From: Chionis minor
Lineage: Eukaryota > Chordata > Aves > Charadriiformes > Chionididae
Assembly (NCBI GenBank): GCA_013398295.1
Contig: VZSF01003005.1
Location: forward strand, 155,779 to 219,778
Direction of reading: 5' to 3'
Length of the DNA stretch: 64,000 nt
The notes under the pieces are model-generated. The model made no database searches. It was given only the letters and a program-made list of their open reading frames with translations, and was not told where the DNA came from. Both the position numbers and the translations under genes were made by a program. Below, piece after piece: positions 1 through 10,300 of this stretch; within the stretch, counting starts at the first letter, position 1, and every line of letters begins with the position of its first letter.

Positions 1-590
1 AGCAGATGCCTGAAGAGGACAAAGTCTGCTCTCCTGAAGTCCAGGGTAGTGAGCTTGCTGCGCACCGTCCTCACTGCCCTAAGGATCTTGAACTCTACCA
101 TTTCGTGATCACTGCAGCCAAGGCTGCCCTTGAGCTTGACATTCCCCACTAGCCCCTCCTCGTTGGTCAGGACAAGGTCCAGCACAGCTCCTCTCCTCAT
201 TGGCTCCTCTACCACTTGGAGAAGGAAGTTGTCATCAACGCATTCCAAGAACTTCCTGAATTGCTTGTACCCGGCTTGTTGTCCCTCCAACACAGGTGGT
301 TGAAGCTCCCTGTGAGGACCAGGGCCTGTGAACGCGATGCTGCTCCTATTTGCCTGTAGAGGGCTTCATCCACCCTGCCATCCTGTAGCAGACCCCCACT
401 GTAATGTCACCTGCCTCTGCCTTCCCTTTAATCCTGACTCACAAGCTCTCAGGTCAGCTCTTCATCCATCCCCATGTGGAGCTCCATGCACTCCAGCTGG
501 TCATTGCAACAGAAGGCAACACCCCCTCCTCATCTCCCCTGCCTGTCCTTCCTGAGGAGCCCGCATCCTTCCATTCAGTACACAGAATGA
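1..590 (-). mobile_element. CR1 LINE fragment, ORF2 endonuclease region, decayed
   Basis: Read on the minus strand, this stretch resembles the apurinic-endonuclease-like domain of the CR1 (chicken repeat 1) non-LTR retrotransposon. At 382-411 the minus strand encodes GDITVGVCYR, a typical CR1 endonuclease strand. At about 300-345 it encodes SQALVLTGSFNH, where intact copies have GDFNH. The aspartate of that motif is serine here (codon at 305-307), so the active site is broken. Stops and frame changes interrupt the reading frame, for example between the ELT and GDIT segments. The element continues off the left edge. Its right limit is approximate because similarity fades between about 560 and 660. 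It is an old, inactive copy. Confidence 0.82.
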
Positions 591-3500
591 TGTGTTGATT
601 CAGAACAGGTTCTATAAAGGCCACAGTATCTAATGGCTCTCCTGTAGACCATATGGGCATTATATGGGTCATGCCAGTTATGGATGATGAAATAACAATT
701 TACAAAACATAAACCATTTCACTATTAGTATGAAAAGACACTTGCTGCATTTTGGTGGATTTTTGGAGGTGACAATGATTGTCCAGTGACAGAGGTTTGA
801 GAATATTTTTTAATCCTGGTAACTATCGGAATGTGGCGACCTCATTAGTTTCTGATCAGTCTGTCACAAAAGACTAGCTTCCTGTAAAAAGGATAATAGA
901 ACTGGGGCCAAGACTCTCATAGGTAAGTAGATGCCAAATGCCAAGTAAGACAGATGAAAGTTATCTGAACTTTCTATATACTATACTATCTGCACTAGTA
1001 TATGCAATATATTGTCATAAAGCTTGTTATGAAAAAGCCAGTCTATAACAACTTCAAACCTGCAACAAAAAGACTGCTTTTAGTGGTTTTCAATCTTACA
1101 GTATGCTTGCCTTTTCATTTTTCAGATGCGTGTCCTTATCACCTAGTTTACTGTCCTTTGTCATCTCTATACCTTTAAAAAAAGAACGGGAAACATTTTA
1201 CAATACAAATGAATCTGAGAGCAGTGCATATAAATTACATCACCTACAGTGTTACATTACTTTTGCCAAACCTAGAATAACTGCAAAAAGTTTTCCATGA
1301 CAACCATTTTCCTCAAATTAACATCATTCACACTTAAAAGGGCCTTGCAGGTTCCTAAATATGCATATGCAAAAGCATGCTCTATCCCCATTAAGAAAAA
1401 CATTAATTCAAATTTGCTACAAAGCAAACAAACATTTTCCATGATATTCATAAGAGGCATTACTATAATACCATAAATATGCATATTTCCTTCTTTCACA
1501 CCCCATCTTGGGAAGTATCCCATCTTGGGGATACACATCCCATCTTGGTCAAAGTAAAGCTGGGGGCATGGGCAAGAAGAAAAAAAACTAACCAAAAAAC
1601 AAACTCTATATACTTCACACTGTTTACTGTTTTCTTGGAATTAGGCAGTATTATTCCACAATGATTTTCTTCAGTAAAACACTATTTGCATACACATCTT
1701 TAGCATATCACGTCCTACAGAGATCTGACCATTCTTCATCTGCAGAGGATAATTTTTTCACATCGTTCTTCCTCAAAATAGAGCAGACAAGAACAGAGAG
1801 CAAGGACAGTTCAGATGTATCAAACTGACAGAAAGCTAAGGCAATGGCTAGCACTGCAAGAAGCAGGAGGGCTATCAGTGCTGGGTCTAAGATAGCCCTG
1901 TCCAGAGCACAGGCGTTAGTGTGGGGCCACCACTGGACTACCAGTGACATTTAGCCTACAGCTCTGGAAGCAGGCAGATGCTGTAGTTTAAGGAAGGCTT
2001 TGTGAATGCACCTCAGGACGCTGCACCATGTTAACTGAAACAGTTAGGATATGCCTTCTCTTTTCTGCCCTCAACACTGCCCAGTGTCCCCAAGAAGAAG
2101 AAAGAACAAGGGGTACAGGCTAGCAGCAACTACAAACCTGGCAGGCAGAGGAAGAGCCCTCCACTGAAGTGTGGGTCTCTCCCGAGTTTGCAAGCAGTTG
2201 GGCTTCCTCTATCTCTGTATTTTTTTTACTGCCCAGCCAAGACACCTCACAGGCCGGCAAAACATGTACTTTGTCCTCTTCTAACTCCTAGTCCGTACCA
2301 AGTACAACACTCTACTGCCTTTTTCAGCCATGAAATTTGCATTCCCAGCAGTAAGACACTCCTCTCTGAATCCAATGTACCGGTGACCAATGTCAAACAA
2401 GGCATAAGGTGATCTATTTCTATTTACTGAAACTGTTTTAAAAAAAATTTTGCCTAGGCAAACCAGGACCCTGTACTTAAAATCCTAGAAAAAAGCATTT
2501 GCAAAGACTAACTAGCTTAGTCTCCAGAAGAAACTAAACTTAATACTTTATAGTATTACAGGCGGATTCATGTTGGTGCATATGTATAACCAGTTAGTTA
2601 TCTCCATCTTAGATTTCTAATCTGAGCCATTAGAATAGCAAGTATGGTGTAACTGTATTTGTAGCTTCAAATATTTTAGGTTTGGTTTTCTTGACACTTC
2701 CTACAACAATAAAATTATAATTTAAGGATGATAGTAACTGAGTTTACATTCAGTGCTGTTGTTTCACAGCTACTTTTCCCTGAAAGATTCACCCTCCAGA
2801 GATGAGGATTACATTTCTTTCCTCCAGTACACAGTATTCAGTACGACAGGTATCTACAGAGCTATGCAACCTCAAATTTCTGGTTTATGAGAAAGTATCA
2901 CCAGATGGCAGTAGAAACCCATCCTTGCCTTCAATCTCCTCCTTAAGGCTAGATGGAACCATTACAAGCTCTATTGCCAAGATACCCACGCAATTTCACC
3001 TGCAAGTCCATCGCAGATATTTGTCCTATTTGAACCCAATACTTACCTTCTTAAGACAAACAGTTTTTCCAGTAAGTAGAATTTAATCTTTAAAGATCTA
3101 TCAATAAAATACCGTTTGAAACAGACCAACTAACATGACAAGTTTGGGTTGTTTTTTTTAAGGGAGGCAAACTTTTTCTCATCTCCAGATCCAAGCTAAT
3201 CAGCTAAAGCTATAGAGGCAATTTCCTAAAAGCAATTCAAATAAATATGTTCTTAAGCCATACACTAGAAACAATCGTTAGCAATTACTACATGGAAAAA
3301 GGAGAGCAAGAAAAGCTAGTCATGTGACCTGCCTCCACTAAATGCTTACACTGTTCTTTCCCTCCTCAGTGAATAAGGATTTAGCAACACTACAAAGAAG
3401 ACAGCAAGCTCATTTGGCTAAACACACCAGACACCTTCATGGTGGTTTTTTTAGAAAAGAGAATCTGTAAATTTCACAGCTTTAAAGAAAGTGAACAGAT

Positions 3501-4640
3501 CAAGAGTGAACATAACACATACAGATATCAAACAGCACAAAGTTCCCATCTAAGACAAAAAACATTGCACAGAAAAATTAAGGAAGGGAAAGCAACAAGG
3601 TAGCAAGAGAAGCAGAATGGCAATTAAACTGAGGCAGAGAAGAGATTTGATTTTCTTTAAAATAATCTGGGGTTTGTTCCAAATGTACCATTTTTAAATG
3701 AACCCATCCCATATTTCTTCAAATGTGTATCACAGATTTACACAGCAACAACCTACTATCCTTTTCACTACTACACCATCAAGCTCCACTGATCCAGTAC
3801 TTTACTACTGAAAGAAAAGCCTGAATTGTTATTTACTTAAAACTGAGGCTGCAACAAACACCATTAATACAAGAACAAAGGCTACATTTACATTCCCTTC
3901 ACCAGATAATGTTTCAGGATCTGGTTCTCAGGAGAAAACAGTCAACTGAAATTGAATGAAACTCTTAACTTTTTATCTACTTCTTTCCAGAGCTACAAAA
4001 ACAGCAGAGTATGAAATACACAGAATCGGGAATAAAAATTCCACCTTGCAAAACCGCCCTAACATTCACAACATTCTGACTAAGATTTGCTCAACAGTCA
4101 AAGATCTGCTTTGCTCTGCAAAGATTAGATTAGATTACCTAATTTGCTCTGCCACTGGGACTTCTGTTCACTCTTACCCCTAGAATTTCAGGAGTTGTTA
4201 ATGAACAAATGTTTAAAGGACAGACATGAGTCTGGAGAGTTCACAGGTCTTCTGGCAAGTTCCTGGTACCTCTAGTGATCTTTAACTTGACTCTGGACTA
4301 GATATTTAATGTATACATTTAATTTACAGTATTAGGTAATAAACAGTTTGAAATTCTCACCTACTTCTATATTATATAGCAGGAATAGGAAGAAAAAATA
4401 AACTTAAATTGAGGATACTGGTAACAACCTAGTTCCTTACACTCACATTGCGTTACTTAATCAGAAAAGCCCCAGCAAATGTCAGAGTTACAGCTTAACT
4501 CTTTTCTAAACCTGGAAACCTAAACTCTCTTTTTTTTTTCTTTTTAAATAGAAACTAGAGATTTGATATTGTTTTGTTCGTTTGGGTTTCAGTTTTTCAA
4601 CTGAAAATAGAAACGTTTAAATAGGCTAAGATTTACTTAC
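591..4640 (-). other. Presumed POLN intron, no recognised exon
   Basis: AT-rich non-coding DNA downstream of the first POLN coding exon on the minus strand. Further POLN exons could hide here, but I found no stretch that matches what I remember of the POLN N-terminal region. A hydrophobic open frame at 1708-1950 (minus) and several short frames have no recognisable family. Simple tracts include poly-T near 4530 and 3150. A GTAAGT donor-like site sits near 3047 on the minus strand, but the sequence before it has no recognisable coding content. Confidence 0.5.
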
Positions 4641-4787
4641 TCTGGTTATTCCTTCTGCTAGTCTGAACTTCTCCTACAGGAATAGACTGCAAAGCTGTCA
4701 TAATCCTCTGAGCAATATCAGATAAAGGCACTTTAGAAGTCTCACATCCTATGTATGATGTGTACCGTTCCATTTTTAAAATTAAAC
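4641..4787 (-). CDS. POLN: POLN, first coding exon (DNA polymerase nu, N-terminus only)
   Basis: POLN is an A-family (PolA-like) DNA polymerase linked to translesion synthesis and crosslink repair. Only its start is here. The ATG is at 4773-4771 (minus) and the open frame begins MERYTSYIGCETSKVPLS, followed by DIAQRIMTALQSIPVG. This resembles the human start as I remember it (ME-Y, then a PLSxxAQxIMxA block). A CAGA|GTAAGT donor ends the exon at 4641, in phase 1. A TTTAG acceptor puts the exon start at 4787, leaving a short 5' UTR; that acceptor has a weak pyrimidine tract and is less certain. The polymerase domain lies off the left edge. The exon sits 2.3 kb downstream of the HAUS3 stop on the same strand. 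In mammals POLN and HAUS3 are known to share 5' sequence, which fits this arrangement. Confidence 0.72.
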
Positions 4788-6695
4788 CTAAACACAGAAC
4801 ACACAAATTATGTATTATATCAGGGCCACAGAACCACCTGCACTTACATTCTGCTGAAATTAAAATAGAGTGAACAAGTTCAGTCATTCATTCTCCTTGA
4901 CAGAAAATGGTATTTCCTCCCTGACATGTCTTTCAGTGTCCAAGTACTGTAAATAAAAAATTAGCAAATCAACCGTGTTTTAATAGACCAATAAAAAAAT
5001 GAAGCAGTCCTATTAAGTAAAGCTAACTTCTAAAAAATAGAAGTTAGACAGAAATCAGACAAATAAAACAGGAATTGTCATTTACGTCTGAAATACTCCC
5101 CCCCCCCAACATCTTTAAACTAGTCTATATCTAGCATATGCATGCATTTACTGTTATTGGTGCTACGATTTCATCAAGGAAAAAGCCTTTCAAGTGCCAA
5201 AATAGAGCCAACACAAGATGAAAGAAACGAGTATTGCTATCATCATATACACAAATAGTGATATGTCATTTCAGAAAATATTTACCATAAAAGACCTCTA
5301 TACCTTAAGCTTTGTATAACTGATGTACTCAATTACTATGAAATGTTAATAACATTAAAATAGTTACTACAGTTTGTCATTTTAAGAAACAGGTCACCAA
5401 CATCTACAGTCTCTACATGCTCTGACTACAGCTATTGCTGTTCTAAATTTTATCTTTTTGAAAAGCAGTTGCTTTTCCAGTTGACCTGTAGCTACATTCT
5501 ACAACACGTAGAAAATATTTTGAGACCACCTACCTACAACACATGAGACAATTAGAAACGACAGTGTCCATACTGACTTTGTTGCCTTTATACAGTTAGA
5601 TGACAACAAAGCATAACACTTAGCACAAACTCAAGATAAATACTCAACATTTTCAAAGTATTTGAAGGATTCAAGCTGTACGAGTCAATGGCTCTACCAA
5701 AAACTGCCATTATAGGCAGGTTGCAAGTTCAAACACTTACAAACATCTGTATCCGGATTCAAAGAGGAACATCCATCAGGCTGCAGGAGTATTGGCTATA
5801 TCTATCTAGCTCAAATTTTATAGTAAGTATGCAAAAGGCATAGAGGCACAGAATGGCTTTCCTTTCCATGACATTCCAGGAGTCATAAGTGTAATCTTCC
5901 CCTATACACAACTCCTCCTAACTTTTATAATTAAGGGCGATGCTTCTTTCCTAAACAGGGCAAAAACGCTCCCTGATTTCTCAGGGTGGAAAGCCACAGT
6001 CTTAAAGCCTCAGGGACATATCAAAAGGAGAACCTAGCAGACTAAATATAAACAAAACACTATGAATGAAAACGCACCTAAAACCAACACACAGATTCAC
6101 CATAAATATTGACAACACTGAACTGAATTTATAGTGTTTGGCATTTAATAATAAACACAATGTATAGAGTTAAGCAGTATGAAATCTGGATAGACATCAA
6201 ACCAGTAAGTGAAAAAAAAATCTTCAAACATTTAAAAATAAGTTATACTCACATAAAAGTTAAGCGCCATCAAAATAGTTTTAACACTACTGTTAATGAA
6301 GTTAAAGCTAATTTACTGACCCTCATCAATATTTACAACATCTGAAAGCAAGCACAGCTGATCCCATCAAAATGCCTATCATTATAAATTACAGAGCAAA
6401 CTCAGAAGTCCAAAACATAAATATAAAATTCTTTTTCTTTGAAGAGCCCAGTACGAGTATGATGAGTATGGACTGGTTTCAACAGAGAAGATAGGCCAGA
6501 AGTTAAAATTAAGAGGTATCATAATGGTCTTAAAACAGATGGTCTTCGTACTTGAAACAGATTCTGGTACATATTACAACACGTTTCTAATAAAACCAAA
6601 TCTTCTTAGGAGAACTGTAAGGGAAACAATCATGGGATATCTGCCTTGGAGAACCCTCCTCTTCAGAAGGAGCACATTACATTCATGTTCCAAAG
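4788..6695 (-). other. Spacer between HAUS3 3' end and POLN start exon
   Basis: AT-rich sequence with no CpG island, no recognisable gene and no clear promoter. A poly-C run lies near 5099-5107. If POLN is spliced from the HAUS3 promoter, this is intron for POLN and downstream flank for HAUS3. Confidence 0.5.
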
Positions 6696-6696
6696 T

Positions 6697-7124
6697 CTGG
6701 AATGCTTTCTCCGCATTTATTTTTTCAGTTGACATATCAAAGGTTCTTAGCATGCGAGAAAACTTATCTTAAGGCTATTAAATGTTTGGCTTTGTGCTAT
6801 GCTGTGTGCAGTGGAAATCAACGTACAGGCGAGCAGAAGAGTAGCCTGAATGTAATTCATTCAAATAACCAATGTAACTTCATATCAAAGAACTCTGACA
6901 AAACTGAGATTTGAACTCGTTGGGCAAAAAGCCATAAAGCAGCATGCAATCCAAACTTGGTAATCGTGACAGCTATACATACATTGCAATGATAGATAAA
7001 TGTTAGCCTTGATAAGCTACTACTTATCATTCCATAAACTTGTAGACAGTTTACATTAACATGCTTTCCTCTCTTAAGAGTACATTGAAGTTTAAACATT
7101 AAGAACTCCACTGGTGGTGAAATT
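6697..7124 (-). other. Probable HAUS3 3' UTR
   Basis: Non-coding sequence between the HAUS3 stop (TAG at 7127-7125) and the candidate poly(A) signal near 6717. No other coding content was recognised. The extent is inferred from the AATAAA position only. Confidence 0.45.
6717..6722 (-). terminator. Candidate HAUS3 poly(A) signal
   Basis: TTTATT on the plus strand reads AATAAA on the minus strand, about 400 bases downstream of the HAUS3 stop codon. It would give a 3' UTR of roughly 430 bases. No closer canonical AATAAA was seen on the minus strand. Cleavage position is inferred, not shown. Confidence 0.45.
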
Positions 7125-7358
7125 CTAATCTTCCAGAGCACTGGCTTTAGCCTCAGACTGCTGCTCAAGCTTCTCCACCATCTCTTTCAAGTGGTCTTCA
7201 TCTTTGAAAAAATACACATACAAGTTTCTTTCCATCTGATGCAGCTTATTGGACTCCAAAGAGTTTCTCTTTGACTTCACATCAGCAATCAGATCCATAA
7301 GGAGTTGATTTAGTTTATCTAAATCAGCTTCCAGTTGATGAAACTGCTCACAAAGTTC
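7125..7358 (-). CDS. HAUS3: HAUS3 coding exon 4 (last)
   Basis: The exon starts after GTTAG at 7359 and encodes ELCEQFHQLEADLDKLNQLL, then a region ending KASALED and TAG. It holds 77 codons plus stop, in phase 0. It forms the C-terminal coiled coil, including the YVYFFKDEDHLK-like segment typical of vertebrate HAUS3. Confidence 0.95.
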   Translation of the reverse strand, partial: ELCEQFHQLEADLDKLNQLLMDLIADVKSKRNSLESNKLHQMERNLYVYFFKDEDHLKEMVEKLEQQSEAKASALED

Positions 7359-10300
7359 CTAACAAAAAATACAAGAGAAACAATTATCACTTTTATATTG
7401 TTAATATGCTAGTTGAACTAGAAATATAGAAGTTTTTTTGCTTTTGGAAACCACTTTTGTTTTTAAGTGAAAAGTCATCACAGGAGCTAGAAACACGGGT
7501 AATGAGGGACTCTATTCAATTTATGTAACTTTTGAGCTCCCTGTAACAGTAGTCAAATCAGGTTATGAAAATGTAATTTCATTTACATGTTTACTAAACC
7601 AGATGAGTTAAGAACATAAGAATCTGGCCCTCAACTAGACAGTTGAATGACATTTTCCATCAATTACAAGTCTTCATAGCTAGTCAAATCTTAAAAGGGA
7701 ACAAAAAAGCCCACAACAAAAAAGCCAATTTAAGTTTAAAATAAAATCTTTAATTACCAGCTACAATTTTGCCAACTGTCATTCTTATGATATTTCAGTG
7801 TAAGCAGGCTAGACATCTATTTGCACATTATTTCCTTATTAAAGGAATTACTTTTCCTGATAAACAGTAGCAATAGAAAGAGATGTCAATATAGTTTAAG
7901 AGATAACTCGAGTCAATAGAAAGGTATTTGATTTAATAACATGTAATCCCTAAGTACGTGTTGTTCTACTTACAAAGTTTTGATTTTTAATAAAAACTGT
8001 TCTATACATTGCAAGTTCACTTGACAGATGGAAGCGCTAAGTATATTTTTATGTATTTAATGAAAAAAGTATTACGTAACAGAAGACTTCCCTCAATGCA
8101 CTTTTGAGATATCTACAATTACTTAAAAATTGTAACAAGTTGCATTTAACAACCCCTATATTCCCATTTAAAAGAGGTTCTAAACCCAACACCTGGGAGC
8201 TCTGTAGCAGGATTATCCTACTACAACTGTCCTTGAAAATTCCGATATTCTTATTTTGTCCAAATGAATCACCCATGGCCAGGCTTTTTAAGGGGCTGAA
8301 CTGTACTATTCAGGTGTTACAGGTAACAGGAGGGGGGAAAGCCCATCTGAAATAAAGACAAATTTAAGCAATTTTTCCAGTGACACCATATCTAGATGAC
8401 ATATGTCCCACACCATAAACTTACTAGTAATACATGACTGTAGAGGCCTTTGAAAGAAATTAAGAGCTGGATGCAACAATTTACTTGGAAACAAAAGATT
8501 ATTACCTGCCAACATTTAGGAAATCCAGTATTTGCCAAGAACAATGTAAATGCTGAGCCCATTGTCATTATGCTAACAATTTTGTTGCTGACATGTGGGA
8601 GCCAGTTTGTGGGTCTACAGTCTTCATACTACACTTTTCTCAGTAAAAGAACTACACACATTAATGTAATGATTTTAATAACTAGGTAAGGGCTTACCGG
8701 ACTACTGAGTTGTATCTGATTTCCACCACGGTACAGAGCATCATGAAGCGTATCTACATCACTTTTTAGCTTGGACAAAAGGAGAGACTGTTCTTGAGAA
8801 GACGCTGCTAGCCGATCTTGTACTGTAGCACAGTCCTGCTTTAACTTCTGAGCCATCTGCTCCAGTCTTTCGTATGTTTTAAACAACTGCAGTTTTTCAT
8901 TTTCTCCTTCCAGAAGCTGGTATAGCCTGTAACAAATGAAGTTAGGCACACAAGCATTTTTAAGTTTCCTAAGCGCTCCTGTCATTATTAGTCAAGAGAA
9001 GATGTTCATGTTGGGAAGTCAGAGGACTAGTAAAGGACAGTACTGCTCAGGGTACTCTTGCTACACTGCTGTAGCTCCCACTGATTTAATGATTCCATCT
9101 ATATATAGCCAGTATGTGATTAATAGGACTCCAAAATATTTCGATATTAAATTAACAGCAAAGAAATAGCAAAGTAACAGTTAATAAGTACACAATGAAT
9201 GCAAATACAAGTTGACAACGTGCTTTTGCCAACTATTTCCCGACACTTCAAGGACGGGAAAGTAAGATCCAATTTTTTTTAAAGTGCTGAAAAACAGCAG
9301 ACTTTAATGATCAATGAGAAATAGGGAAATCTTTACAAGATTTTCAAGCTTACTGGAGTATTTCCCATTTTCTATGAAGAGACTGCTAAGAAATTCTCCA
9401 ATTAGTTACAAGTCATGCAAAAGACAGCAATACCTGCTGCACCAAACTGCATGAGGAAGAGTCTAATACTGTCACAGTTAACTACTCAATTGCTACTACC
9501 TCCTCGGCATATTAAAACTTTCAGGAGCTGAGCCCAAATATACACTCAGATTGGCTTTAATAGGAGCAGGAGCTATATTTCGTAAGTAACCGAGTTTCTT
9601 TTGAGTTGACTTACAAACCCTTTAGGGTTTTTAACTCTTTCAACTTCCCTTCACAATCATGAATACTAACACATGCCTTTATAAAAAAAACAAAAGTGAA
9701 AAAGTAGCCAGACAACATTCTGATTCAGTGATTGGAGACTTAATAATAAACCTGAACAAAAATGTTACAAGTTGCCAATGCAAATGCACAATGAAAGCAA
9801 AATTAATGCTGCCTAATTCTTACAGTTATTCACTGTGCAAGACCATACTGAACTATCACTTAACAATGACTAGAAAACACTTCAAGCACCATTTTAAAGA
9901 AGGAGGAAAAGGGACATTAACACATCTATAATTATACAATACACCTCACGAAAAGGTTTAGTCTTGAGGTGACAGCAACACAGCACACATTCCTACTGTG
10001 TCACCCGAGCTACAAGGAGACTTAATTACTTAGTGAAAAACCACACTCCTACATGGGTGACAGGACACAGAAGCCAGATGGCAAATCAAGCAGTAAAAAG
10101 GATCTAAACACATTTCATATATTGAAGGAGTCATTCCTCTTCTCTACCACATGGGGGTTTTTTGCAGGCTAAGCTGATGAGGCCGTGCATATGATCTGGG
10201 AAATCACTGTTATTAACAGCTCTCTATATCTATACTTGTAGAACAACTTTCAAGAGTTGTTCTTGATCAGGGCACCACACAACACAGGTTTGGTCTTAAA

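Noticed and set aside
1708..1950. Minus-strand 80-codon frame with a hydrophobic stretch like a membrane segment
   Set aside because: No family recognised, no convincing exon boundaries and no match to the POLN N-terminal region. Treated as chance.
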